Source of the DNA: Pseudoduganella lurida
GTDB taxonomy: Bacteria; Pseudomonadota; Gammaproteobacteria; Burkholderiales; Burkholderiaceae_D
Reading direction: 5' to 3'
DNA: 64,000 nt
Assembly: GCF_007830455.1 (NCBI RefSeq)
Contig: NZ_VLLB01000003.1
Coordinates: 186,001 to 250,000 of the forward strand
This document shows positions 1 through 7,619 of the stretch, piece by piece (position 1 is the first letter of the stretch; the number at the start of each line of letters is the position of its first letter). The translations under genes and the position numbers were made by a program. Under the pieces are notes generated by a model, which saw only the letters and a program-made list of their open reading frames with translations, was not told the DNA's origin and did not search any database.

Positions 1-1
1 G

Positions 2-991
2 CTGGCGGCGCTGGGCACCTTCGGCTTCGCGATCAGCAGCGGCTTCACGGAGATGCTGTGCGCCCGCGCGCTGATGGGCCTGGGCCTGGCCGGCTGCTTC
101 ATGGGCGCAGTGAAGGCCGTGTCGACCTGGGTGTCGCCGGCGCGGCTGCCGTCCGTGCAGGGTTACCTGATCGCGGCCGGCGGCCTGGGTGCCGCGTCAT
201 CGACCTTGCCGGTGCGGCTGTTCCTGCAATATGCCGACTGGCGCTGGCTGTTCGTGGCGCTGGCCGTGGCCTGCGTGGTTGCGGGCGCGCTGATCTTCGT
301 GGCGGCACCCACGCCGCCGGCTACGCCGCGCAAGCCGTTCCGGCTGGCCGTGCTGGCGGAGGTGTTCCGGCATCGCACCTTCCGCGACACGGCCACGCTG
401 GTGCTGATCCCGCACACGGTGTTCTTCGGCATGCAGGGCCTGTGGGTGGGCCGCTGGCTGACGGACGTGGGCCGCCTGCCGGAGGGCAGCGTGGCCTGGC
501 TGCTGTACCTGGGCATGGCGGCCGTGGTGCTGGGCGCGGTGGCCGTCGGCATGGTCACGGAATGGGCCGCGAAGAGAGGCGCCGATGCGATCACCGTGGC
601 CGGCGTGGGCGTGGCGCTGTTCATCATCGTGCAGTGCGGCTGCGTGTTCGGCTGGCGTCCCAGCCTGCCGATGCTGTCGGTGCTGTTCACGCTGGTGGGC
701 ACCATCACGGGCATCGAGTACACGATCATCGCGCAGGCCATGCCGCCAGCGCTGACGGGGCGCGCTTCCACCTGCCTGAATCTGCTGATCTTCACCGGCG
801 CCTTCCTCGTGCAGGCGGGCTTCGGCCACATCGTCGGCCTGTGGCAGCCGGACCTGCAGGGACGCTATCCGGCAGTGGCCTACCAGGCCGGATTCTTCAT
901 GCTGGTGCTGCTGCAATTGCCCGGCGTTGCGTGGTTCGTCCTGCGTCGCCGCAGGGCGCCGGGGCGGAACGCTGTAGAATCTCCGCTTTGA
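2..991 (+). CDS. MFS transporter, C-terminal part (5' end outside window)
   Basis: Inner-membrane permease of the major facilitator superfamily; the reading frame is open from the first complete codon at position 2, so the N-terminus lies before the window. About 330 residues remain, with repeated hydrophobic segments. An arginine-led helix (RALMGLGLAGCFMGAVKA) resembles the helix 4 region of MFS proteins of the nitrate/sugar-phosphate antiporter type. A basic loop (RRRRAPGR) precedes the stop. The substrate cannot be told from this fragment. The stop is 55 bases before the next gene, so the two could be co-transcribed. Confidence 0.85.
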   Translation: MAALGTFGFAISSGFTEMLCARALMGLGLAGCFMGAVKAVSTWVSPARLPSVQGYLIAAGGLGAASSTLPVRLFLQYADWRWLFVALAVACVVAGALIFVAAPTPPATPRKPFRLAVLAEVFRHRTFRDTATLVLIPHTVFFGMQGLWVGRWLTDVGRLPEGSVAWLLYLGMAAVVLGAVAVGMVTEWAAKRGADAITVAGVGVALFIIVQCGCVFGWRPSLPMLSVLFTLVGTITGIEYTIIAQAMPPALTGRASTCLNLLIFTGAFLVQAGFGHIVGLWQPDLQGRYPAVAYQAGFFMLVLLQLPGVAWFVLRRRRAPGRNAVESPL

Positions 992-1046
992 CCGGGTGCC
1001 GCGCAGCGTTGCGGCAGCCGTCGCATCGAAGCAGGGGAAAGAAAAC

Positions 1047-1892
1047 ATGAAGTTAGTACGCTATGGCCGCATCGGCAAAGAGAAACCGGGCCTGATCGAT
1101 GAAGAGGGGCGCCTGCGCGACCTGTCCGGCGTGATCGGCGATTTCGCCGGCGCCAACCTGTCCGACAAGGTCCTGAAGAAGATCGCGAAGATCCCTCACG
1201 ACACGCTGCCGCTGGTGCGCGGCAACCCGCGCTTCGGCGTGCCGGTGGCGAAGGTGGGCAAGTTCATCGGCATCGGTTTGAACTATGCCGACCACGCCGC
1301 CGAATCGGGCATGCCGATCCCGAAGGAGCCGATCGTGTTCATGAAGGCGATCACCAGCCTGTCCGGCCCGGACGATCCCGTGATGCTGCCGAAGGGTTCG
1401 AAGAAGACCGACTGGGAAGTGGAATTGGGCGTCGTCATCGGCACGCGCGCGCGCCACGTGTCGGAGGCGGATGCGGAAAAGTACATCGCCGGCTACTGCG
1501 TGGTGAACGATGTCTCGGAACGCGAGTACCAGCTCGAACGCGGCGGCCAGTGGGACAAGGGCAAGGGCTGCGACACGTTCGGCCCCGTCGGCCCCTGGCT
1601 CGTCACGCGCGACGAAGTGTGGGACGTGAACGACCTCGATCTGTACCTGGAACTGAACGACAAGCGCATGCAGACCGGCAGCACGTCGACGATGATCTTC
1701 AAGGTGCCGCAGATCGTGGCCTACCTGTCGCAGTTCATGACGCTGGAGCCGGGCGACATCATCGCCACCGGCACGCCGCCGGGCGTGGGCATGGCCCGCA
1801 AGCGCTTCCTGAAGAAGGGCGACGTGCTGCGGCTCGGCATCGCCGGCCTGGGCGAGCAGCAGCAGGATGTGATCGGGTTCCAGGAGTTTTAA
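1047..1892 (+). CDS. Fumarylacetoacetate hydrolase family protein
   Basis: 281-residue enzyme of the FAH superfamily, which hydrolyses, decarboxylates or isomerises 2-oxo/2-hydroxy dioic acids (ureidoglycolate lyase, fumarylpyruvate hydrolase, HpaG-like isomerase). A short N-terminal domain is followed by the catalytic domain. The probable divalent-metal ligands are visible as E124 and E126 (DWEVELGVVIG) and D155 (VVNDVSERE), and the family end motif ATGTPPGVG is present. The ATG at 1047 is preferred to one at 996 because a purine-rich site (AGGGGAAAG) lies just upstream of 1047 and the extra 17 residues are low-complexity. The physiological substrate is unknown. Confidence 0.9.
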   Translation: MKLVRYGRIGKEKPGLIDEEGRLRDLSGVIGDFAGANLSDKVLKKIAKIPHDTLPLVRGNPRFGVPVAKVGKFIGIGLNYADHAAESGMPIPKEPIVFMKAITSLSGPDDPVMLPKGSKKTDWEVELGVVIGTRARHVSEADAEKYIAGYCVVNDVSEREYQLERGGQWDKGKGCDTFGPVGPWLVTRDEVWDVNDLDLYLELNDKRMQTGSTSTMIFKVPQIVAYLSQFMTLEPGDIIATGTPPGVGMARKRFLKKGDVLRLGIAGLGEQQQDVIGFQEF

Positions 1893-1920
1893 GAAGCGAA
1901 TCCCGCGGCTGCCGTGCACC

Positions 1921-2091
1921 GGGGTCTGGCCCCCGGGCGCCCGGGAATGTGATCATGGCCGTTGACTCGACCGCGGGCCTGACCCCCAGCTGTTTGCATG
2001 CGCCCCAGCGGGGCCGCTGGAAGGCTGGGGTCAGCCCCGCGGTGACGTCAGCAACCGCGCCCCCCGCCGCGTGCGCTCAGGGCCAGACCCC
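1921..2091. repeat. 171-bp nested inverted repeat, copy 1 (family A)
   Basis: Intergenic element between two convergent genes. Outer arms GGGGTCTGGCCC (1921-1932) and GGGCCAGACCCC (2080-2091) are exact reverse complements. Inner arms around CCTGACCCCCAGC (1978-1990) and GCTGGGGTCAG (2024-2034) form a second nested palindrome. A second element with the same length and internal offsets lies at 24405-24575. No coding capacity is evident. Probably a REP/BIME-type repeat; it could also act as a bidirectional terminator. Confidence 0.75.
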
Positions 2092-2117
2092 GATGCGCAC
2101 GCGGCGCGGGCCCACCC

Positions 2118-3452
2118 TCAAGGCCTCACCGCCACCAGCGCCCTTGCCACCGCATCCGACAGCCTGGTCACCACTTCCGCCAGATCCGCCTCCGTCGCGA
2201 TGAACGGCGGCGCCAGCAGGATATGGTCGCCGCGCCGGCCATCGATCGTGCCGCCCATTGGATACACCATCAACCCGCAGGCCATCGCCTGTTCCTTCAC
2301 GGCCGCGTGCAGCTTCAGGTCGGGATCGAACGGCCGCTTCGTGTCGCGGTCCTGCACCAGTTCCAGCCCCACGAACAGGCCGCGGCCGCGGATGTCGCCC
2401 ACGTTGCGATGCGCGCCGAACGCATCGCGCAGCATGCGCCGGAACGTGGCGCCGCGCACCGTGACGGCACCCAGCAGGCAGTCGCGCCGGATGACCTTCT
2501 GTACCGCCAGCGCGGCCGCCGCGGCCACCGGATGCGCGTTGTACGTGTGCCCATGCTGGAACACGCCGCTGCCGTTGCGCACGCGCTCCACCACGTGGTC
2601 GCGCGCCAGCACGGCGCCCACCGGCTGGTAGCCGGCAGCCAGGCCCTTGCCGAGGGCGACCAGGTCCGGCACCACGCCATCCTGCTCGATTGCGTACAGC
2701 GTGCCGGTGCGGCCCATGCCGCACATGACTTCGTCCGCGATGAACAGGATGCCGTACCGGTCGCACAGCGCCCGCACGCCCTTGAAGTAGCCCGGCGTGG
2801 CCGGCACCGCGCCCAGCGTGGCGCCCACCACCGGTTCGGCGCAGAAGCCGATCACGTTCTGCGGTCCCGCTTCGATGATACGTTCTTCCAGTTCCGCGAG
2901 CAGCCCGGCCGTGTAGTCCTGCAGATCCTGGCCGGCGGGCCGGTCGCGGTATTCGTAGCAGGGCGCCACGCGCGCCACATCCATCAGCAGCAGCTCGAAC
3001 TGGCGGCGCCGCGCCTCGTTGCCGCCCAGCGCCAGGGCGCCCAGCGTATTGCCGTGGTAGCTCTGCCGCCGCGCGATGAACACGCGCCGCTGCGGTTCGC
3101 CGCCCTCGACGAAGTACTGGCGCGCCAGCTTCAGGGCCGCCTCGATCGCCTCCGAGCCGCCGGAGACGAGATACACGTGATTCAGGTCGCCCGGCGCATC
3201 GGTGGCCAGGCGGTGCGCCAGTTCCTCAGCCACGTCCGTGGTGAAGAAGCCGGAGTGCGCGTACGACGCGCTTTTCATCTGCGCCTGCATGGCGGCCAGC
3301 ACGTCCGGATGGCTGTGGCCCAGCGACGAGACGGCCGCGCCGCCGCTGGCGTCCAGGTAGGTCTTGCCGGCGCTGTCGCGCATATACATGCCGAACGCGG
3401 ACACGGCGACCGGCGGCGTGTGGCGGAGATTCCGGTGGATCAGGTGGGTCAT
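2118..3452 (-). CDS. Class III PLP-dependent aminotransferase (omega-amino acid type)
   Basis: 444-residue fold-type I aminotransferase of subgroup III, a family that moves amino groups from omega-amino acids, beta-alanine, diamines or amines onto pyruvate or another oxo acid. Visible motifs are SGGSEAIEAALKLAR (PLP phosphate region), YHGNTLGALALGGN, the Asp motif FIADEVMCGMGRTG and the PLP Schiff-base lysine K269 in ALGKGLAAGYQPVGA. The start at 3452 (MTHLIHRN) is preceded by GAGGA; a longer reading frame upstream has no homology-like character. Convergent with the FAH-family gene and divergent from the next gene, so it is probably monocistronic. Substrate not identifiable. Confidence 0.9.
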   Translation of the reverse strand: MTHLIHRNLRHTPPVAVSAFGMYMRDSAGKTYLDASGGAAVSSLGHSHPDVLAAMQAQMKSASYAHSGFFTTDVAEELAHRLATDAPGDLNHVYLVSGGSEAIEAALKLARQYFVEGGEPQRRVFIARRQSYHGNTLGALALGGNEARRRQFELLLMDVARVAPCYEYRDRPAGQDLQDYTAGLLAELEERIIEAGPQNVIGFCAEPVVGATLGAVPATPGYFKGVRALCDRYGILFIADEVMCGMGRTGTLYAIEQDGVVPDLVALGKGLAAGYQPVGAVLARDHVVERVRNGSGVFQHGHTYNAHPVAAAAALAVQKVIRRDCLLGAVTVRGATFRRMLRDAFGAHRNVGDIRGRGLFVGLELVQDRDTKRPFDPDLKLHAAVKEQAMACGLMVYPMGGTIDGRRGDHILLAPPFIATEADLAEVVTRLSDAVARALVAVRP

Positions 3453-3544
3453 CGCGTCCTCGCTGGTGATCGACGGGACGACAGTAGCCTGCCGGTTACA
3501 AAGCGTTTTTGATTTTTTTCTTGCCCTATGCGAATATTTCCTCC

Positions 3545-4099
3545 ATGACAGATCGCCTTCCACCGATCCCGCCGGAACAGATGACGCCGGCACAACAGGA
3601 TGCCGCGCAGGCCGTCATCGACGGTCCCCGTGGCGCGCTGTACGGCCCGTTCGTGCCGCTGCTGCGCAGCCCCGAGCTGATGGCGTGCGCGCAGCGCATG
3701 GGCGAGTACCTGCGCTACCGCAGCGCGCTGGGTCCGCGGCTCTCCGAGCTGGCGATCCTCGTCACGGCGCGGCACTGGAACCAGCCGGTGGAATGGGCGA
3801 TCCATGCGCCCGTGGCCGTGGAGGCGGGCATCCCGCCCGCCGTGATCGACGCGATCGCTCACCGGCTCGTGCCGCAGGGCCTGTCGGTGGAGGAGGGGGC
3901 GGTGTACGACTTCTGCGTGGAGCTGCACCGCTACCAGCGCGTAACGGATGCCACATACGCCGCCGCGCTCGCGGCCTTCGGCGAGCAGGGCGTGACGGAC
4001 CTGATGGGATTGAACGGCTACTACACGTTCCTGGCGATGGTGATGAATGCCGCGCAGTCGGCGGTGCCGCCGTCGACGGCCGCCCCGCTGCCCGAATAG
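3545..4099 (+). CDS. Carboxymuconolactone decarboxylase (CMD) family protein
   Basis: 184-residue all-helical protein of the CMD/AhpD superfamily, resembling gamma-carboxymuconolactone decarboxylase. The segment RHWNQPVEWAIHAPVAVEAGI matches the family core with its conserved Glu and His, but the CxxC thiol pair of peroxidase-type AhpD members is absent. A decarboxylase/isomerase-like or non-redox role is therefore more likely. The start at 3545 (MTDRLPPIPPEQ) begins the conserved helical region; an ATG 36 bases upstream adds only hydrophobic filler. Divergent from the aminotransferase across a 92-base gap that must hold both promoters. Exact reaction unknown. Confidence 0.85.
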   Translation: MTDRLPPIPPEQMTPAQQDAAQAVIDGPRGALYGPFVPLLRSPELMACAQRMGEYLRYRSALGPRLSELAILVTARHWNQPVEWAIHAPVAVEAGIPPAVIDAIAHRLVPQGLSVEEGAVYDFCVELHRYQRVTDATYAAALAAFGEQGVTDLMGLNGYYTFLAMVMNAAQSAVPPSTAAPLPE

Positions 4100-4111
4100 A
4101 AAGAGGAGAAA

Positions 4112-4171
4112 GGGGACAGGCACCTATTTTCGAGCAACACGAGTGTTTCTCGAAAATAGGTGCCTGTCCCC
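4112..4171. repeat. 60-bp palindrome, copy 1 (family C)
   Basis: Near-perfect palindrome with 30-base arms between convergent genes. The left arm is GGGGACAGGCACCTATTTTC followed by GAGCAACACG; the right arm is its reverse complement with two mismatches near the centre. Related copies at 55925-55984 and 63349-63408 differ at stem positions with matching changes in both arms. A transcript across it would form a long hairpin in either direction, so it may terminate both flanking genes. Confidence 0.85.
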
Positions 4172-4187
4172 GATGTTGTCGCCGATG

Positions 4188-4856
4188 TTAGCGGACGACC
4201 TTGCGGAACCAGGCCGAAATGTGATCCACCTCTTCCGGGCACAGCGAGTGCTGCATCGGATAGTCATGCCACTCGATCCGGTAGCCCAGCTGCAGCAGCA
4301 GGTCGCGCGATGCGACGGCGCGCGCGACGGGAATGATCGGATCCATCCGCCCGTGCACCATGAAGATCGGCGTGGCCAGGCTGGCTTCGGCACGTTCCGC
4401 CGCGACCTTGTCGGCCATCGGCACGTAGCCCGAAAGGCACAGCAATCCGGCCAGCTTCTCGGGATGGCGCAGGCCCGCCTGCAAGGTCATCGCGCAGCCC
4501 TGCGAGAAGCCGCCCAGGATGATGCGTTCGGCCCGAATGCCGCGCGCCTTCTCGCGCGCGATCAGCGCTTCCACCAGCACCTGCGAGGCGCGCAGGCCGC
4601 CTTCGTCTTCCTGGCGTCCCAGGTCCGTGTGCCTGATGTCGTACCAGGCGCGCATCACGTAGCCGCCGTTGATCGAGATCGGCATCGTGTTCGCGTGCGG
4701 GAAGATGAAGCGGATGGCGGGCAGGCCGGCCAGGTCCAGTTCCTTCACGAACGGCGCGAAGTCGTTGCCGTCCGCACCCAGGCCGTGCATCCAGATGACC
4801 GCGTATTGCGGGTTGTCGCCGGTGGTAACTTCAATGTTGGGGAGAACGTCGCTCAT
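4188..4856 (-). CDS. Phospholipase/carboxylesterase family serine hydrolase
   Basis: 222-residue cytoplasmic alpha/beta hydrolase of the Abhydrolase_2 family (carboxylesterase / acyl-protein-thioesterase-like). The nucleophile elbow GGFSQGCAM gives S118. The catalytic Asp (D172, HGRMDPIIP) and His (H203, HDYPMQHSLCPEE) follow at the expected spacing. The oxyanion-hole region WMHGLGADGNDF is near the N-terminus. There is no signal peptide. The gene lies 7 bases downstream of the mog-like gene on the same strand, so it is probably the last gene of a DarP-Mog-esterase unit. Natural substrate unknown. Confidence 0.92.
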   Translation of the reverse strand: MSDVLPNIEVTTGDNPQYAVIWMHGLGADGNDFAPFVKELDLAGLPAIRFIFPHANTMPISINGGYVMRAWYDIRHTDLGRQEDEGGLRASQVLVEALIAREKARGIRAERIILGGFSQGCAMTLQAGLRHPEKLAGLLCLSGYVPMADKVAAERAEASLATPIFMVHGRMDPIIPVARAVASRDLLLQLGYRIEWHDYPMQHSLCPEEVDHISAWFRKVVR

Positions 4857-4863
4857 GCAGTGC

Positions 4864-5493
4864 CTATTGAAGAGGGGTGGCCGAAGCCTGGTTCTTTAAT
4901 GCGGACTTGGGCCGGAACGTCTTGCTGACGGCGGCATCGGTCTCGATGTAGGGGCCGCCGATCAGGTCGATGCAGTAGGGGACGGCGGCGAAGATGCCGG
5001 CGGCGACCTGGTGGCCCGCTTCATCCTTCAGGCCTTCGAGCGTTTCGCGGATCGACTTCGGCTGGCCGGGCAGGTTCATGACCAGCGCTGCGTGATCGGG
5101 CGTCTCGCGAATGACCGCCACCTGCCGCGACAGGATCGCCGTCGGCACGAAGTGCAGGCTGATCTGCCGCATCTGTTCACCGAAGCCGGGCATTTCCTTC
5201 GTGCCGATGGCCAGCGTGGCCTCCGGCGTGACATCGCGCCGCGCCGGGCCCGTGCCGCCGGTGGTCAGCACCAGGTGGCACTTCGCCGTGTCGACCAGTT
5301 CCACCAACGTGGCTTCGATGGTGGCGCGGTCGTCGGGGATCAGGCGCGTCTCGACGCGGAACGGCGTGCTGATGGCGCTGGCCAGCCATTCCTGCAGCGC
5401 GGGGATGCCCTGGTCCTGGTACACGCCGCCGCTGGCGCGGTCGGAGACCGACACCAGGCCGATGACCAGCTCCGCCGTCGGCTGCTTACTCAT
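4864..5493 (-). CDS. mog: MoaB/Mog-type molybdopterin adenylyltransferase
   Basis: 209-residue MoCF-domain protein expected to adenylylate molybdopterin before molybdenum insertion. Visible family motifs are LVSVSDRASGGVYQDQGIP, the TTGGTGPARRDVTPEAT loop that binds the pterin/nucleotide, and VMNLPGQPKSIRE. The ATG at 5493 lies inside the end of the upstream gene (ATGAGTAA, an 8-base overlap), which implies translational coupling. An upstream in-frame extension is Pro/Lys/Thr-rich and is simply the other frame of that gene. The C-terminus ends with about 30 residues outside the core fold. No other molybdenum-cofactor gene is nearby. Confidence 0.88.
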   Translation of the reverse strand: MSKQPTAELVIGLVSVSDRASGGVYQDQGIPALQEWLASAISTPFRVETRLIPDDRATIEATLVELVDTAKCHLVLTTGGTGPARRDVTPEATLAIGTKEMPGFGEQMRQISLHFVPTAILSRQVAVIRETPDHAALVMNLPGQPKSIRETLEGLKDEAGHQVAAGIFAAVPYCIDLIGGPYIETDAAVSKTFRPKSALKNQASATPLQ

Positions 5494-6106
5494 CGCGCTC
5501 GTCGGCGTCGTCATCGTCTTCACCTTCGTCGTCTTCGCCCGCGGCCTTCTTGGCGGCGGCACGGGCCTTGGCATCCAGGTCCTTCAGGATCTGGAAGATC
5601 TCGCGGTAGGCCTTCGGCGGCTTGTTCTCGGCCTGCTCCTTGCGGGCGTTGCGGATGAGCGTGCGCAGGTGCTGGGCATCCAGTTCCGCGTGCTCGGCCA
5701 GCAGGTTGGTCAGCGCCTGGTCGTCGGCCAGCAGCTTGTCGCGGCGGCGTTCCAGCGCGTGCAGCGCGGCCGTATCGGCCTTCGAGGCACCTTTCCAGCC
5801 CTCGATGGTGCGCTGGATCTCGGCCACTTCCTCTTCCGACAGCGTGCGCATCTTCTTGCCCACGTACTGCAGCTGGCGGCGGCGGCCTTCGTGGTTCTTG
5901 ATGTTCTGGCATTCCAGGATGGCGTCGCGCACGTCTTCCGGCATCGGCACGCGCTTCACGCGGTCGCGCGGCTGCTCGACCAGTTCCAGGCCCAGCGCCT
6001 GCAGCGCATCGGACTGGCGCTTGAGTTCCGTCTTGGAGGGGCGGTCGTATTTTTCCTGGAATTCGGAGGAATCGAAGCCGACGGCCCCGCGGTTTGCATT
6101 TGGCAT
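5486..6106 (-). CDS. darP: Ribosome-associated protein DarP/YjgA (DUF615)
   Basis: 206-residue helical protein of the YjgA/DUF615 family, known in E. coli as DarP, a 50S ribosome assembly factor. Recognisable segments are SKTELKRQSDALQALGLELV, EGRRRQLQYVGKKMR, HLRTLIRNARKEQAENKPPK and FQILKDL. The C-terminal 25 residues are an acidic Asp/Glu-rich tail. First gene of an apparent darP-mog-esterase unit. The ATG directly follows a GC hairpin plus T-run (6111-6132) and has no visible Shine-Dalgarno sequence, which is unusual. Confidence 0.92.
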   Translation of the reverse strand: MPNANRGAVGFDSSEFQEKYDRPSKTELKRQSDALQALGLELVEQPRDRVKRVPMPEDVRDAILECQNIKNHEGRRRQLQYVGKKMRTLSEEEVAEIQRTIEGWKGASKADTAALHALERRRDKLLADDQALTNLLAEHAELDAQHLRTLIRNARKEQAENKPPKAYREIFQILKDLDAKARAAAKKAAGEDDEGEDDDDADERDE

Positions 6107-6110
6107 GATG

Positions 6111-6132
6111 AAAAACGCGCCTGAGAGGCGCG
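6111..6132 (-). promoter_or_regulatory. Attenuator-like hairpin plus T5 directly upstream of darP
   Basis: On the minus strand, CGCGCCT-CTC-AGGCGCG (6132-6116) forms a perfect 7-bp stem with a 3-base loop. It is followed by TTTTT and, four bases later, by the darP start codon. This has intrinsic-terminator geometry, but there is no gene upstream on that strand. It could be a leader attenuator, a translation-inhibiting hairpin or a chance structure. Confidence 0.4.
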
Positions 6133-6134
6133 CC

Positions 6135-6162
6135 TGTAAAATCGGTGAACGGCTGCTATGAT
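6135..6162 (+). promoter_or_regulatory. Possible promoter of pmbA giving a very short leader
   Basis: TATGAT at 6157-6162 matches the -10 consensus well, with a weak -35 candidate TGTAAA (6135-6140) at 16-bp spacing. Transcription would start near 6169, only a few bases before the ATG at 6173, where no Shine-Dalgarno sequence is visible. Sequence match only. Confidence 0.35.
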
Positions 6163-6172
6163 AACTGTTTTA

Positions 6173-7549
6173 ATGCCTAGCCCCCCAAAACACCCCATGA
6201 GCGATACGCATTTCACCCACAGCCAGGACCAGTTGAAGCAGCTGGCGCAGGACGTACTGACGTTTGCGCGCGAGCAGGGCGGCACGGATGCCGCCGTCGA
6301 GATCAGCGAAGGTAGCGGCCTGTCGGTGTCGGTGCGCAAGAGCAAGATCGAAACGATCGAACAGAACAAGGACAAGGGCATCGGCGTCACCGTTTTCGTC
6401 GGCAAGAAGCGCGGCAACGCATCGACCTCCGACTTCTCCAGCGCCTCGCTGCGCGCCACGGTGGAAGCGGCCTACAACATCGCGCGCTTCACGGCCGATG
6501 ACGATGCGGCCGGCCTGGCCGATGAAGAGCTGCTGGAACGCGCACCGCGCGACCTGCAGCTGTTCTACCCATGGAACATCACCACCGAGGAAGCGGTCGC
6601 ACTGGCGCAGCGCGCCGAAGCGGCCTCGTTCCAGGTCGATCCGCGCATCACCAACAGCGAAGGCGCCGGCGTGCACGTGCAGCAGTCGCACTTCGTGTCG
6701 GCCAACTCGCGCGGCTTCATGGGCGGCTATCCGTACTCGCGCCACACGATTTCCGCCACGCCGATCGCCGGCAAGGGCGCGCACATGCAGCGCGACGACT
6801 GGTATTCCTCGGTGCGCGATCCGGCCAAGCTGGCCACACCGGAAGCGGTGGGCCGCTACGCCGCCGAACGCGCGCTGGCCCGCCTGCACGCACGGCAGAT
6901 GACGACGCGCACCTGCCCCGTGCTGTTCGAGGCACCGCTGGCCGCCGGCCTGCTGGGCGCCCTGGTGCAGGCCACGTCCGGCGGTGCCTTGTACCGCAAG
7001 TCCACGTTCCTGCTCGATACGCTGGGCAAGCAGGTGCTGCCGGAACACGTGCAGGTGACGGAAGACCCGCACGTGATCGGCGCCGTCGGTTCCGCACCGT
7101 TCGATGAAGAGGGCGTGCGCACGCAGTACCGCGATGTCGTGAAGGACGGCATCCTGCAGGGCTATTTCCTGTCGTCGTACTCGGCGCGCAAGCTGGGCAT
7201 GCAGACCACGGGCAACGCCGGCGGCTCGCACAACCTGTCGATGACGTCCACGCTGACGAAGGCGGAAGACGACTTCGCCGGCATGCTGAAGAAGCTGGGC
7301 ACGGGCCTGCTGGTGACGGAACTGATGGGCCAGGGCACCAACTACGTGACGGGCGACTACTCGCGCGGCGCCTCCGGCTTCTGGGTCGAGAACGGCATCA
7401 TCCAGTACCCGGTCGAGGAGATCACCATCGCCGGCAACATGAAGGACATGCTGCGCGACATCGTCGGCATCGGCAACGATGTGCTGATCCGCGGGACCAA
7501 GCAGACCGGCTCCATCCTCATCGAGAAGATGGTCATCGCGGGTAACTGA
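6173..7549 (+). CDS. pmbA: Metalloprotease PmbA (TldE)
   Basis: 458 residues from the ATG at 6173 (450 from the alternative at 6197). PmbA/TldE is the partner of TldD in a heterodimeric metalloprotease of family U62 that matures peptides and degrades unfolded short polypeptides. As expected for TldE, there is no HExxxH zinc motif. Typical segments are VSVRKSKIETIEQNKDKGIG, GNAGGSHNLSM, QGTNYVTGDYSRGASGFWVE and AGNMKDMLRDI. Neither candidate ATG has a Shine-Dalgarno sequence, so the exact start is uncertain. Divergent from darP, the usual neighbour in beta- and gammaproteobacteria. tldD is not in the window. The stop codon lies in a 14-bp tandem repeat. Confidence 0.95.
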   Translation: MPSPPKHPMSDTHFTHSQDQLKQLAQDVLTFAREQGGTDAAVEISEGSGLSVSVRKSKIETIEQNKDKGIGVTVFVGKKRGNASTSDFSSASLRATVEAAYNIARFTADDDAAGLADEELLERAPRDLQLFYPWNITTEEAVALAQRAEAASFQVDPRITNSEGAGVHVQQSHFVSANSRGFMGGYPYSRHTISATPIAGKGAHMQRDDWYSSVRDPAKLATPEAVGRYAAERALARLHARQMTTRTCPVLFEAPLAAGLLGALVQATSGGALYRKSTFLLDTLGKQVLPEHVQVTEDPHVIGAVGSAPFDEEGVRTQYRDVVKDGILQGYFLSSYSARKLGMQTTGNAGGSHNLSMTSTLTKAEDDFAGMLKKLGTGLLVTELMGQGTNYVTGDYSRGASGFWVENGIIQYPVEEITIAGNMKDMLRDIVGIGNDVLIRGTKQTGSILIEKMVIAGN

Positions 7550-7592
7550 GCGCCGGTAACTGAGCGCGGGTAACTGAGCGCCGGTAACTGAG
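7537..7592. repeat. 14-bp tandem repeat, four copies, across the pmbA stop codon
   Basis: The unit GCGCSGGTAACTGA recurs four times; GGTAACTGA starts at 7541, 7555, 7569 and 7583, an exact 14-base period. The first copy encodes the last two residues (Gly-Asn) and the TGA stop of pmbA; later copies are untranslated. This looks like slipped-strand amplification of the gene's 3' end. Confidence 0.85.
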
Positions 7593-7619
7593 GCCGGCAA
7601 AGAGGCCAGTCACCGAGGG

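Noticed and set aside
996..1046. Upstream start for the FAH-family gene
   Set aside because: The extra residues are unlike the family and overlap the spacer; the ATG at 1047 has the better ribosome-binding site.
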